Part shown: positions 8,849-18,242 of the stretch, piece by piece
Layout of the letters: each line of letters starts with the position of its first letter
Position numbering within the stretch: position 1 is the first letter of the stretch
Source: Trinickia mobilis
GTDB taxonomy: Bacteria; Pseudomonadota; Gammaproteobacteria; Burkholderiales; Burkholderiaceae
Length of the DNA stretch: 64,000 nucleotides
Direction: 5' to 3'
NCBI RefSeq assembly: GCF_017315705.1
Contig: NZ_JAFLRF010000020.1
Span: 51,142-115,141, forward strand
Position numbers and translations under genes: made by a program
The notes under the pieces: generated by a model
Database searches by the model: none
What the model was told of the DNA's origin: nothing
What the model saw: the letters and a program-made list of their open reading frames with translations, nothing else

Positions 8849-9511
8849 TCACCAGCGCGCGCCGAACGTCGTGCGCAATTCGTCGATTTGCGCGTCGCTC
8901 AACGGCGCAGGGCGCGGCTCGGTCATTAGCCACAGGCGTGCGGTTTCTTCGAGTTCCTCCAGTGCCCACGCGGCCTGTGAGACGCTCGCGCCCCATACGA
9001 CCGGACCGAGTCGCTCGAGCAGCACGCCGCGCACGTCGTTCGCTAGTTCGCGCACGCGTTCGGCGACGCTCGGGTCGCCGGGCCGGCAATACGGAATCAG
9101 CGGAATGTGACCTACTTTCATCACGTAGTACGGCGTGATCGGCGGCAGCACGTCGTTCGCCTGCCATACGCCTGCGAGCGTCAGCGCGACCAGATACGTC
9201 GAATGGGTATGGACGACACCGTGTATCGCCGGGTTGCGGTCGTAGATGTTCCGATGCAGCGCGAGCGTCTTCGACGGCTTGTCGCCGCTGACCCATTGGC
9301 CCTCACCATCGACCTTGGCGATCTTCGCTGGATCGAGATGGCCGAGGCACGCGTCGGTCGGCGTGATCAGCCAACCATCGTCGAGCCGGGCGCTGATGTT
9401 GCCTGCGGAGCCGACCGTATACCGGCGTTGGTACAGATCCGCGCCGATGCGCGCAATCTCTTCGCGCGCCCGGCTTTCGGCGGCGGCTGCGGACGATATC
9501 GTGGAGCTCAT
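8849..9511 (-). CDS. otnC: 3-oxo-tetronate 4-phosphate decarboxylase (class II aldolase family)
   Basis: 220-aa member of the AraD/FucA class II aldolase/adducin fold. Motifs: GNISARL near residue 40, the basic SKTLALHRNIY stretch, and the Zn-binding VVHTHSTYL near residue 100. OtnC decarboxylates 3-oxo-tetronate 4-phosphate to dihydroxyacetone phosphate and CO2, the last step of D-erythronate use. The ATG overlaps the otnK stop (ATGA at 9508-9511), so the two are coupled. Other sugar-phosphate aldolases share the fold; the assignment rests on otnK, otnI and denD next door. Confidence 0.88.
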   Translation of the reverse strand: MSSTISSAAAAESRAREEIARIGADLYQRRYTVGSAGNISARLDDGWLITPTDACLGHLDPAKIAKVDGEGQWVSGDKPSKTLALHRNIYDRNPAIHGVVHTHSTYLVALTLAGVWQANDVLPPITPYYVMKVGHIPLIPYCRPGDPSVAERVRELANDVRGVLLERLGPVVWGASVSQAAWALEELEETARLWLMTEPRPAPLSDAQIDELRTTFGARW

Positions 9512-10806
9512 CGGCGTAGTTCCTGGAGTTGTTTGAAAAGCTTCAGCGCCTTGCTAAAGAAATCGACCGTGCCGAAGTTGCCGGACTTCAGCGCGAGCGC
9601 GAGCGGCGACGCGCCGAGCGAGACGGTGCACGGCACACCGGGATCGATCTGTGGCCCGATGCACAGCGCCTCGACGCCTAGCGCATTGACGACCGCGCCC
9701 GATGTCTCGCCGCCGGCGACGACGAAATGCCGGACCCCTGCACCGCGCAGGCGCCGCGCAATGCTGGCCAGGGCCTGTTCGACCAGATCGCCCGATGCCG
9801 CACTGCCGAGCTGCTTTTGCACGGCAGCGACTTCTTCCGGCGCGCTGGTCGCGTAGAAAAGGACAGGTTCGCGGCCGAGGTGCTGTCCGGCGAACGCGAT
9901 TGCTTGATCGACGACCGCTTCGCCGGCGAAGAGCGCGAGCGGATCGATGCGGAACGCAGGCCGCCCGTTGCTGCGCCAGTGTTCAACCTGCGCCTGCGTC
10001 GCGCGCGAACAACTGCCGGACAGCACCGCGGCAAGGCCGTCGACCGCCGGCAGCTGTTCTGTGTCTTCGGCTGCCGGCAGCAGGCCGGCGCGCGCAAAAT
10101 TGCCCGGCAAGCCTAGCGCGAGGCCCGAGCCGCCCGTCAGCAGGACATCGTCCGCGCATGCGGCACCCAGCGTATACAGGTCTTGGTCCGAGATCGCATC
10201 GGCGATCGCGAGCCCGACCCCTTGTTCAAGCAGCGCTGCGCGCGCAGCGGCGATCGCTTCGACGCCACGTTGCACGGCGTCGTAGCGCAGCAGCCCGACT
10301 TTCGTCGGTGTCTGCCGCTGCAACACGCGCACGAGGTTGGCGTCGATCATCGGTGTCAGCGGATGGTTCTGCATCCCCGACTCATTGAGCGGCAGGTCGC
10401 CGACGAACAGATTGCCGCGATACACGGTGCGGCCGTTCTCCGGAAACGCCGGGCACGCTATTGCGAACGGCGTATTCAGCTCGCGCATCAGCGCATCGGC
10501 TACCGGCCCTATGTTGCCCGCATCGGTCGAATCGAACGTCGAGCAATACTTGAAATAGAACTGTTTGCAGCCGAGCGACTTCAGCCACGCCAGCGCGGCG
10601 AGCGACTCGGCAATCGCCTCGCCACGCGGCACGGTGCGCGACTTCAGCGCGACGACGACCGCCTGCGCCGGCGTATCGAGCGGCGCGCGAGGCACGCCTA
10701 TGGTCTGAACGGTACGCATCCCGCCGCGCACGAGCATGTTGGCGAGGTCGGTTGCGCCAGTGAAGTCATCGGCGATGCAGCCGAGAAGGACAGGTGACGA
10801 GGTCAT
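9508..10806 (-). CDS. otnK: 3-oxo-tetronate kinase (four-carbon acid sugar kinase, DUF1537)
   Basis: 432-aa kinase of the two-domain DUF1537 family. The N-terminal domain opens with the hallmark LGCIADDFTGATDLANML and has the KYCSTFDSTDAGNIGP segment; the C-terminal nucleotide-binding domain has VVAGGETSGAVV and GPQIDPGVP. It phosphorylates 3-oxo-tetronate at O4 using ATP. The gene follows denD by 27 bp and overlaps otnC. The related 3-oxo-isoapionate kinase (OiaK) is the main alternative, relevant because an apionate-lactonase-like gene lies nearby. Confidence 0.9.
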   Translation of the reverse strand: MTSSPVLLGCIADDFTGATDLANMLVRGGMRTVQTIGVPRAPLDTPAQAVVVALKSRTVPRGEAIAESLAALAWLKSLGCKQFYFKYCSTFDSTDAGNIGPVADALMRELNTPFAIACPAFPENGRTVYRGNLFVGDLPLNESGMQNHPLTPMIDANLVRVLQRQTPTKVGLLRYDAVQRGVEAIAAARAALLEQGVGLAIADAISDQDLYTLGAACADDVLLTGGSGLALGLPGNFARAGLLPAAEDTEQLPAVDGLAAVLSGSCSRATQAQVEHWRSNGRPAFRIDPLALFAGEAVVDQAIAFAGQHLGREPVLFYATSAPEEVAAVQKQLGSAASGDLVEQALASIARRLRGAGVRHFVVAGGETSGAVVNALGVEALCIGPQIDPGVPCTVSLGASPLALALKSGNFGTVDFFSKALKLFKQLQELRR

Positions 10807-10833
10807 GGTGTTCGCTTTCGCAAGTCGTCGCGC

Positions 10834-11814
10834 TCAGGCGGCGAGCGCGGCGTTGTCCGCGATGAACGCGCGCACGATGCTGTCGAAGTCCGTGTCGAAC
10901 ACGAAACCAAGCGAGCGTGCGTAGTTCGCCGAGAAGTTGCCCGGCCACGAATTGACGATGCGCTCGATGGCGGGATCGCGTTCGATGCGCACACGGTTCG
11001 CCACTTCATTGCCGGCGATACGCCGCAGCGACGCGAGCATCTCTTCGACCGTCACCGACAGACCCGGCATGTTGATCACGCGCCCATTGGTTAGCTTGTC
11101 CTTGGGCAACTCGTGGCCGTGCACCAGGTTGTCGATCGCGCGGTCCGGCGACATCAGCCACAGCAGTGTTTGCGGCGCGACCGGGCACACGGTATCGACG
11201 CCGTTGATCGGCTCGCGAATGATCCCGCTCGCGAAGCTCGACGCCGCGCGGTTCGGCTTGCCCGGCCGCACGACGACAGTCGGCATCCGTAAGCTGCGGC
11301 CGTCGACGAAGCCGCGCCGGCTGTAATCGGCGAGCAGCAGATCGGCGAGCGCCTTTTCGGTGCCGTAGGAGCTTTGCGGCGACCAGACATGCGCGTCTTC
11401 GACGGTGGCCGGCAACGCCCCGCCGAACACGGCAACCGAGCTCGTCATCACGAAGCGCGCCTGCGTGCCTAGCGAGCGGATGCGTTCGAGTAGCGCGCGC
11501 GTCGCGTCGAAATTGATCCGCATGCCGAGGTCGAATTCCAGTTCCGCTTGCCCGGAGACAATTGCGGCGAGATGGAAAACAGTAGTTGTGCCCGCATCGA
11601 TCAGCCGCTCGACCTGGGCCGGGTCGGAGATGTCGCCGGCAGTGGCGTGAACGCGCGGATCGTCGATGCCCTCGAGCGGAACGACGTCGAATGCATCGAT
11701 CTGCTCGATGCGCTGCGGCTGGCCGTCTGCGCCGGCCAGCTCGCCGCGCGCGAGCAGCTCGCGAATCAAACGCCGGCCCAAGAAGCCCGCGGCGCCAGTC
11801 ACCAGGATTTTCAT
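10834..11814 (-). CDS. denD: D-erythronate dehydrogenase (NAD-dependent epimerase/dehydratase family)
   Basis: 326-aa extended SDR. N-terminal GAAGFLG nucleotide-binding motif, AAIVSGQAE segment, SSVAVFG, then the SSYGTEKA active site with Y-x3-K. The opening MKILVTGAAGFLGRRL and the PLEGIDDPR stretch match DenD as I recall it from Cupriavidus. DenD oxidises D-erythronate to 2-oxo-D-erythronate with NAD. Start 11814 is preferred over the in-frame ATG at 11826 because GGAG lies 6 nt upstream of 11814. It is the first gene of the minus-strand operon and would feed OtnI. Confidence 0.87.
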   Translation of the reverse strand: MKILVTGAAGFLGRRLIRELLARGELAGADGQPQRIEQIDAFDVVPLEGIDDPRVHATAGDISDPAQVERLIDAGTTTVFHLAAIVSGQAELEFDLGMRINFDATRALLERIRSLGTQARFVMTSSVAVFGGALPATVEDAHVWSPQSSYGTEKALADLLLADYSRRGFVDGRSLRMPTVVVRPGKPNRAASSFASGIIREPINGVDTVCPVAPQTLLWLMSPDRAIDNLVHGHELPKDKLTNGRVINMPGLSVTVEEMLASLRRIAGNEVANRVRIERDPAIERIVNSWPGNFSANYARSLGFVFDTDFDSIVRAFIADNAALAA

Positions 11815-11934
11815 GTGTGTCTCCATACAATACGTGCGGCGAAGGTGTGCCGCAAAAAAAGTTGTATGATGATCTTATATTAGGTCGACGTGCGTGGCAA
11901 ACGGATGTGTTCGCGCTTAACCCTGCTTGACCCC

Positions 11935-12765
11935 TTAGGCGCGCGTGGCTTTCTTCGCCACCTTCTTCTCTTCGTTGATGAGCGGGCGCACCGCCGCAGT
12001 ACCGACGCCTTCCCAGAACGCGGAGTCTGCTTCCTGAATACGCGCTCCGGCGTTGTCGATGTGGCTGATGGCGGCGTTCCGTGCAGCGGCCGGGTCCTGC
12101 GCGGCGATCGCGTCGAAGATTGCGCGATGTTCGTTGCGGACCTGAGTTGAGAAATCGTCGCGGCGCGCTTCGTTGGTCCGCGTCACACGGATCGCCGCAT
12201 GGATGAACTGACTGATGTATTCGAGCAGCGACGGGTACAGCGAATTGCCGGTTGCGCGCGAAATTGCCATATGGAAAGCGAGATCCTCGTCGACGCCGTC
12301 GCGCTGATTCTTCGCTGCCGTGTCGATCGCCGTGAGCGCGCGCTTGATGTCGGCGAGTTGCGCGCGCGTGCGGCGTTGCGCGGCGAGCGCGGCAGCTTCC
12401 GCTTCGATGCCGCGCCGCAACTCGGTCACGCGCAGCACCGCGTCGACGGAGTCCTTCGGGTCGATGTCGAGCCGGAATGCAGTCGTGCGGTTGGCCTCCC
12501 GGACGACGGTGCCGCTGCCTTGCCGGACTTCGACGAGACCGTCCGATTTCAGCCGGGAGATGGCTTCGCGCACGACGGTACGGCTCACGCCGAAGCGCTC
12601 GGAGATCACTTGCTCGGTCGGCAGCCGCGAGCCCGCCGGAAACTCGCCGCCCTTGATCTTTTCGAGCAAAACGGCGGTCACCCGGTCGGCGAGCGTGCCG
12701 ACGTTCGTGATCTTCGGCGGGTCGAACTCGATGGACGATTGTGGCGAAGAAGTCGAAGTAACCAT
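11935..12765 (-). CDS. GntR/FadR-family regulator of the tetronate genes
   Basis: About 276 aa from ATG 12765; a longer form from GTG 12813 is possible and neither has a good ribosome site. An N-terminal winged helix-turn-helix (RLPTEQVISERFGVSRTVV, then GSGTVV) is followed by an all-helical FCD domain with the metal/effector residues of the FadR subgroup (DEDLAFHMAI, NEHRAIFDAI, SHIDNA). It lies between the den/otn operon, 120 bp away on the same strand, and the divergent MFS gene, so it very likely represses both through the palindromic region at 12845-12859, with a tetronate or oxo-tetronate as inducer (inference). Confidence 0.88.
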   Translation of the reverse strand: MVTSTSSPQSSIEFDPPKITNVGTLADRVTAVLLEKIKGGEFPAGSRLPTEQVISERFGVSRTVVREAISRLKSDGLVEVRQGSGTVVREANRTTAFRLDIDPKDSVDAVLRVTELRRGIEAEAAALAAQRRTRAQLADIKRALTAIDTAAKNQRDGVDEDLAFHMAISRATGNSLYPSLLEYISQFIHAAIRVTRTNEARRDDFSTQVRNEHRAIFDAIAAQDPAAARNAAISHIDNAGARIQEADSAFWEGVGTAAVRPLINEEKKVAKKATRA

Positions 12766-12844
12766 GTCGATGCACTGATATGTGATGGGTCGTGAGTGGC
12801 GATGCGTTGACACGTTATCACTTTTTACCTATGATCGATACGCA

Positions 12845-12859
12845 ATACATAGTATGTAT
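12845..12859. promoter_or_regulatory. Palindromic operator candidate between GntR gene and MFS gene
   Basis: ATACATA-G-TATGTAT is a perfect 7+1+7 palindrome in an AT-rich stretch (about 12800-12895) that separates the divergent gntR/den/otn and MFS transcription units. FadR-type regulators bind short palindromes of this size with AT-rich arms. A TTATAAT-like -10 element begins a few bases to the right. Binding by the neighbouring regulator is inferred. Confidence 0.55.
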
Positions 12860-13002
12860 GGTTATAATACAACTTGATAACAATTACATAACGCGAGACA
12901 GCGGTGATTGCGCCAGTCAGGCGGGCACACGGAATTCGCAGGCAATCCGAAGATCCAGCCATCAAGAAAAGGGTGGCGCGGGCATCGACAAGGAGACAGG
13001 CA

Positions 13003-14322
13003 GTGCTGAAGGATTCAGTTGAAGTCGCAATGCAGGACGAGCAGGACGATGCAAAGTCGTTCGAGGCGCGGACCTACGCCAAGGTCACGTGGCGGATCGT
13101 GCCGTTCCTGATGTTCTGCTATCTGGTCGCTTATCTGGACCGTGTGAACGTCGGGTTCGCGAAGCTGCAGATGTCAGCCGACTTGCACTTCTCCGACACG
13201 GTCTACGGCCTCGGTGCCGGTATTTTCTTCATCGCGTACTTTCTCGTCGAAATTCCGAGCAACATCATCCTGCATCGCGTCGGCGCCCGGCTGTGGATGG
13301 CCCGCATCATGATCACGTGGGGCGTGATCTCGTCCGGCATGGCGTTCGTGACCACGCCCACCGCCTTCTACGTGATGCGCTTTCTGCTGGGGCTCGCCGA
13401 AGCAGGTTTTTATCCGGGCGTGATCCTCTATCTGTCTTACTGGTATCCGTCACATCGGCGCGGCAAGATGTTCGCCGCGTTCGCGGCGGCGGTGCCGCTT
13501 TCCGGATTGATCGGCGGTCCGCTGTCCGGCCTCGTGCTGCATTCGTTCAGCGGCGTAATGAACTACGCCGGCTGGCAGTGGCTGTTCTTCATGGAAGGAA
13601 TACCGTCGATCGCGGCCGGCATCGGGGCGATCTTCCTGCTGACCGACGGAATCAAGAAGGCGAAGTGGCTGACGCCTGAAGAGCGGGCGCTGCTCGACGC
13701 TCAGATCCGCGCGGATTCGACTCACAAGGCTGAGCGTTCGCTGCGCGAAATCTTTACCAACGGCCGCGTGTGGTTGCTGACCGGCATTTACTTCTGCCTG
13801 ATCTGCGGTTTCTACACGGTCGGTTTCTGGTTGCCTACGCTGATCGCGTCGACTGGTGTCAGCGACCCCTTGCAGGTGGGCTTGCTGACAGCCATCCCAT
13901 ATGGCGCGGCGGCGGTGACGATGCTGCTCGTGTCGCGCAGCGCGGACAGGCGGCGAGAGCGGCGCTGGCACCTCGCATTCACTGCGGTGCTCGGCGGCGT
14001 GGGTCTGATCATGTCGGCCGCGTTCGGCCACCATCCGGTGCTCGCGATGGTCGGTCTCACGCTTGCGGCAATGGGCGGGCTCAGCACGCTGCCGATGTTC
14101 TGGAGCCTGCCTACGGCGTTCCTCGGCGGCTCGGCCGCGGCAGCCGGCATTGCGTTGATCAACTCTTGGGGCAACCTCGCCGGCTTCGTCAGTCCCTACC
14201 TGATCGGCTTCATCAAGGACGTGACGAACAGCACCAATCTGGGCCTCTATGCGATGGCGGGTGCGTTGTTCGTCGGCGCGCTGCTGACGTTCATCGTCCC
14301 GGCCAAAGTAGTGAACCGCTGA
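13003..14322 (+). CDS. MFS transporter, anion:cation symporter family
   Basis: 439 aa with twelve predicted membrane helices, of the ACS group of the major facilitator superfamily (sugar acids, tartrate, phthalate). The signature LVAYLDRVNVGFAKLQM follows helix 1 and the NIILHRVGARLWMARIMI loop follows helix 2. I chose GTG 13003 because AAGGAG lies 7 nt upstream; the open frame continues to 12904 and ATG 13030 is also possible, and the family usually starts near RTYAKVTWRI. It probably imports a tetronate such as erythronate or threonate for the divergent den/otn enzymes. It is the first gene of the plus-strand unit that runs to the second ABC importer. Confidence 0.88.
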   Translation: MLKDSVEVAMQDEQDDAKSFEARTYAKVTWRIVPFLMFCYLVAYLDRVNVGFAKLQMSADLHFSDTVYGLGAGIFFIAYFLVEIPSNIILHRVGARLWMARIMITWGVISSGMAFVTTPTAFYVMRFLLGLAEAGFYPGVILYLSYWYPSHRRGKMFAAFAAAVPLSGLIGGPLSGLVLHSFSGVMNYAGWQWLFFMEGIPSIAAGIGAIFLLTDGIKKAKWLTPEERALLDAQIRADSTHKAERSLREIFTNGRVWLLTGIYFCLICGFYTVGFWLPTLIASTGVSDPLQVGLLTAIPYGAAAVTMLLVSRSADRRRERRWHLAFTAVLGGVGLIMSAAFGHHPVLAMVGLTLAAMGGLSTLPMFWSLPTAFLGGSAAAAGIALINSWGNLAGFVSPYLIGFIKDVTNSTNLGLYAMAGALFVGALLTFIVPAKVVNR

Positions 14323-14345
14323 GCGCCGGAGATCGAGGAGGAATC

Positions 14346-16289
14346 ATGCAATCAGTCGAAACATCGGCGGTTGCGCTGGTCGGCACGACTCAGGTGGAAG
14401 CCGAGCCGGTTCAGCTTGCGGCTGGAGCACTGACGGTCGAATTCGAACGCGGCGGTCTGCGTTATCTTCGTTACGGCGGTCAAGAGGTGATCCGCGCGAT
14501 TTCGTTTCTCGCACGCGACGAGAACTGGGGCACCCATCCGCTGGATCTCGACGACGTACAGATCGAACAGCGCGACGACACATTCGAAGTCCGCTTCCGC
14601 GGTACGTGCGGACCGACCGGCAGTGAACTGCGTCTGGTCGCGTCGATCATCGGGCGTGCGCACGGCAGCCTCGAATTCAATGCCGACGCGACGCTCGAAG
14701 ACGATCTGCTGACGAACCGGACAGGCTTCGTTGTGCTGCACCCGCTCGACGTATCGGGCAAACGCGTGGTCGTCGAGACCGTCGACGGCAAAAGCCGAGA
14801 AACGTATTTTCCCGAGAAGATCGACCCGTTCCAGCCGTTTCGCGACATTCGCGCGCTGACGACGCAGCATAGCGACACGCTAAGCGCGCAGGTGCGGATG
14901 GAAGGCGACACGTTCGAGATGGAGGATCAGCGCAACTGGTCGGACGCATCGTTCAAGACCTATGTGCGTCCGCTCGCGTTGCCTTGGCCTTATACCCTCG
15001 ACAAAGGCTCGACGTTGAAGCAGTCGGTGACGGTCAACGTGCGCGCGTCCGAAGCGGCCGCGCCGACGGCCGCTTCGCGCGATCGGGCCGTTGCAGCGAA
15101 GGTGCGGCTCGACGGGGGCAATCCCGGTGCACGGGCAATGCCGCAACTCGGCATCGGCGTGCGTGCCGAACACCTCGAGGCCGCGCTGCAGCGCGCCGAT
15201 GCATTGCGCACGCTGAACCCCGCTTATTTCTGCGCCCATCTGGATCTGCGCCGGGATAGTCCGGAGCGGGCGATGCAGGGCTTCGCGCGATTGAGCGAAG
15301 CGGCTCGCGTGCCGTACGTGCTTGAAGTCGTGCTGACCGGCGAGGGGAATCCCGCCGAAGAAATGGCGCGCGTTGCACGCGCGGCACGAGACTTCGTGGC
15401 GCCGGGCGCGCTGCAGGTATCGCCTGCGCCGGACCTGAAAGCGGTGCTGCCCGGCAGCCCATGGCCGCCGTGCCCGTCGTTCGACGAAGTGTTCGCTGCG
15501 GCACGCGCCGCGTTCCCAGGCGTTCCGCTCGGCGGCGGCTCGTTCGCGTACTTCACTGAACTGAATCGCAAGCGGCCGCCGTTCGAGCAACTCGACTACG
15601 CGACGTTTACGACCTGCCCGATCGTCCACGCGGCCGACGACCGATCGGTGATGGAAACGCTCGCGACGCTGCCGTTCATCGCGGCCAGCGTCACTGCGCT
15701 CGCCGGCAGCACGCCGTACCGGGTCGGACCCAGTACGATCGCGGCGCGCGACAATCCATACGGATCGTCGACGTTGCCGAACGAAGCGGGCTCGAACGGC
15801 AAACGCATCTGCCTCACCGACGAGGATCCGCGCCAGCGCGCATGGTTCGGCGCCGCGTGGAATCTTGGCTACTTCGCCGCGTTCGCGGCGGGCGGCGCGT
15901 CGCATATCGCGCTGTCGGAGCTGACCGGTCCGCGCGGTCTTTTCGATAGAGCACGGCCGACGCCGCTGTTTTACCTGCTTGCATCGCTGGCGGCGGCGCG
16001 CGGCGCGTCGATCGCCGAACTGACGGTCGAACGGGGCCGCGCGCCGTTGGCCGCGTTCGCAGTGAAACAGCAGCATCACACGAAGGTGTGGATGGCGAAT
16101 CTGTCCACGCAGCCGCAGGCGGTCGAACTCGACTTCGGTTCGTCGAACGCAGCGAAAGCTGCGAACGCGACGCTCGCGCGCTGGAACGCCGCCGCGGAAT
16201 TCGCAACCGCACCGCAACACACCGTGCTCGCCGCCGGTCCGCTGACACTGGGCCCCTACGAGATTGTCGAAATCCGCACAGCGACGTAA
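14346..16289 (+). CDS. D-apionate lactonase-like protein
   Basis: 647 aa from ATG 14346, which has GAGGAGG just upstream; the open frame runs further left inside the MFS gene and is not coding there. The N-terminal about 230 residues look like a beta-sandwich (LRYLRYGGQEVIRAISF, then ENWGTHPLDLDD), the middle (about 260-520) alternates like a TIM barrel (GIGVRAEHLEAAL, FAYFTELNRKRPP), and the C-terminal about 100 residues look like a small beta domain. This layout and opening resemble D-apionate lactonase (ApnL) of the apiose pathway, as I recall it. In this cluster it could open a tetronolactone or apionolactone. The call is from memory and moderate. Confidence 0.5.
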   Translation: MQSVETSAVALVGTTQVEAEPVQLAAGALTVEFERGGLRYLRYGGQEVIRAISFLARDENWGTHPLDLDDVQIEQRDDTFEVRFRGTCGPTGSELRLVASIIGRAHGSLEFNADATLEDDLLTNRTGFVVLHPLDVSGKRVVVETVDGKSRETYFPEKIDPFQPFRDIRALTTQHSDTLSAQVRMEGDTFEMEDQRNWSDASFKTYVRPLALPWPYTLDKGSTLKQSVTVNVRASEAAAPTAASRDRAVAAKVRLDGGNPGARAMPQLGIGVRAEHLEAALQRADALRTLNPAYFCAHLDLRRDSPERAMQGFARLSEAARVPYVLEVVLTGEGNPAEEMARVARAARDFVAPGALQVSPAPDLKAVLPGSPWPPCPSFDEVFAAARAAFPGVPLGGGSFAYFTELNRKRPPFEQLDYATFTTCPIVHAADDRSVMETLATLPFIAASVTALAGSTPYRVGPSTIAARDNPYGSSTLPNEAGSNGKRICLTDEDPRQRAWFGAAWNLGYFAAFAAGGASHIALSELTGPRGLFDRARPTPLFYLLASLAAARGASIAELTVERGRAPLAAFAVKQQHHTKVWMANLSTQPQAVELDFGSSNAAKAANATLARWNAAAEFATAPQHTVLAAGPLTLGPYEIVEIRTAT

Positions 16290-18242
16290 ATGATGGATAC
16301 AGACGCGCCCCAGCGGGCTGGCCGACCGGCCCCGATCGAAATCCTGCGCGCCGAGCACGTGACGAAACTGTTCGGCCCGGTGCGTGCATTGAAAGACGGT
16401 TCACTGACGCTGCGCGCGGGCGAGGTGCATGCGCTTGTCGGCGTCAACGGCGCAGGCAAGTCGACGCTGTCGCGTATCGTCAGCGGTCACCTGCGCCGCT
16501 CCGAAGGAGTACTGCGCTACAAGGGCGAGGACGTCGACTTCGCGATACCGCGCGATGCGATGCGCGCCGGCATTTCGCTTGTGCTGCAGGAAACCAGCAT
16601 CGCGCCGGATCTCAGCGTGATGGAGAACCTTTGCCTCACGCATTTCGGCCAGCGCGAAAGGCTCGATTGGAAAGCGCTCAGGCGCAAGGCCGAGGCGGTG
16701 CTCGAGGAGTTGCGCCAGGCGGAGCATCTGCCGCTGCACAAGCGCGCCGGCGACCTGTCGATGGCCCAACGGCAGATCATCGAAATCGGCCGCGCATTGC
16801 AGCAGGATTCGGACTTGATCATTCTCGACGAGCCGACCGCGTCGTTCTCGCCGACCGAAGTCGAGAGCCTCTTCGAAGTGATGCGGCTGCTGCGCTCGCG
16901 CGGCAAGGCGCTTGCGTTCGTTTCGCATCGGCTCGAAGAGATCTTCGAGATTACCGACTACGTGACCGTGATGCGCGACGGCCGCACCGTCGAAGGCGAC
17001 GTCGCGACGAAGAATCTGACGCCCGCGTCGCTGATTCAAATGATGGTCGGCCGCGAAATCGAGAATCTGTACGAACGCGGCAGCGCACCGGCGCAAGCGC
17101 GCGTGCGCGACGAACCGCTGCTCGAAGTCAGCCGTCTCGCGTCCGGCGCGATGGTGCGCGACGTGTCGTTCACACTGCATCCGGGCGAAATTCTCGGGCT
17201 TGCCGGTCTGGTCGGCGCGGGCCGTTCCGAGACGATCGAAACGATCTTCGGCTTGCGCAAACGCGACGCCGGCACCGTGAAGCTGAACGGCGCGCCGTTC
17301 GCCGCGTCGTCGCCGCGCGACGCAATCGCGCGCGGCGTCGGTCTGATCGGCGAGGACCGGCGCCGGCAAGGGATCGTGCCTGACTTCTCCGTGACCGAGA
17401 ACCTACTGCTCGCGCATCTCGGCCGCGACCCCGGCATGCACCGTCATTACGACCGGCATTTCGCCGAGATCGACCGGCTGATGACCGAACTCGACATGCC
17501 CGATCACATCCTGACGGCGCCGATGCTCGGCTTGAGCGGCGGCCAGCAACAGAAGGTGATTTTCGCGCGCTGGCTGCTGCTCAATCCGTCGGTGCTGCTG
17601 CTCGACGAACCGACGCGCGGCGTCGATATCGGCACGCGCAACACGATCTATCAGATCATCCGCAAGATCGCGGCGAAGGGGATCGGCGTGTTGGTCGTGT
17701 CGTCCGACTTCGAGGAAGTGCTTGGCCTGTCAGACCGGGTCGTCGTGCTGAGCGACGGCGTGTCCGTCGCGCAGGCGCAAAGCGAACTGCTCGATGCCGA
17801 AATCCTCGCGATGTACTCGGCGCCGCGTTCGTCGGCGCAAGGGGTGCACGATGCGCTCGCTGAACTGTCCGCGCAATGCGGCGCGACGAGCTACTGGCTG
17901 CAGGTCGAACGCGAGCGGGTGTTCTGCTTCGATCTCGTGACCCATTCGAGCGCCCACGTGGGCATCGCCGCGGAACGCTTCCCGCTCATCAGCGAGACGT
18001 CGATTCCGGAAGCGCTCAAGACGCAGAAGCCCGGCGCGGTGATCGCCGACGGCGCACTGCAATCCGTGCTGTTCCGGCTCGTGAACCAGAGCGGCCATTC
18101 GTTCGGTTATGTCGGCGTCACCGCGCCGTCGTCCGCATCACTCGATCCGGAGGCAATACGAAACATGATGACGAGCAACCTGACCCGTCACGGCGTGGGC
18201 CAACTGCTGGTCCAGACGCAGGCCGTGGAGACCGTCGCATGA
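16290..18242 (+). CDS. Sugar ABC importer ATPase with C-terminal extension
   Basis: Double ATPase of the RbsA/MglA type, but 650 aa instead of about 500. NBD1: Walker A GVNGAGKS, Walker B LIILDEPTASFS, signature DLSMAQRQ. NBD2: Walker A-like GLVGAGRSE, signature LSGGQQQK and an intact LLLDEPTRGVDIG. The ATPase core ends near residue 513 (AMYSAPRSSAQG). The remaining about 135 residues are soluble, mixed alpha/beta (CGATSYWLQVERERVFCF, then SGHSFGYVGVTAPS) and do not match any ABC domain I know; a small ligand-sensing domain is a guess. The gene starts directly after the lactonase-like gene and overlaps the permease gene (ATGA). Confidence 0.9.
   Translation: MMDTDAPQRAGRPAPIEILRAEHVTKLFGPVRALKDGSLTLRAGEVHALVGVNGAGKSTLSRIVSGHLRRSEGVLRYKGEDVDFAIPRDAMRAGISLVLQETSIAPDLSVMENLCLTHFGQRERLDWKALRRKAEAVLEELRQAEHLPLHKRAGDLSMAQRQIIEIGRALQQDSDLIILDEPTASFSPTEVESLFEVMRLLRSRGKALAFVSHRLEEIFEITDYVTVMRDGRTVEGDVATKNLTPASLIQMMVGREIENLYERGSAPAQARVRDEPLLEVSRLASGAMVRDVSFTLHPGEILGLAGLVGAGRSETIETIFGLRKRDAGTVKLNGAPFAASSPRDAIARGVGLIGEDRRRQGIVPDFSVTENLLLAHLGRDPGMHRHYDRHFAEIDRLMTELDMPDHILTAPMLGLSGGQQQKVIFARWLLLNPSVLLLDEPTRGVDIGTRNTIYQIIRKIAAKGIGVLVVSSDFEEVLGLSDRVVVLSDGVSVAQAQSELLDAEILAMYSAPRSSAQGVHDALAELSAQCGATSYWLQVERERVFCFDLVTHSSAHVGIAAERFPLISETSIPEALKTQKPGAVIADGALQSVLFRLVNQSGHSFGYVGVTAPSSASLDPEAIRNMMTSNLTRHGVGQLLVQTQAVETVA

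Noticed and set aside
11006..12775. 589-codon minus-strand frame
   Set aside because: It is an out-of-frame shadow of the denD and gntR-type genes; Arg-rich and without motifs.
13770..14345. Upstream extension of the lactonase-like frame into the MFS gene
   Set aside because: The 5' part overlaps the MFS coding region in another frame and has Arg/His/Gly-rich composition. ATG 14346 has a clear ribosome site and a family-like start.
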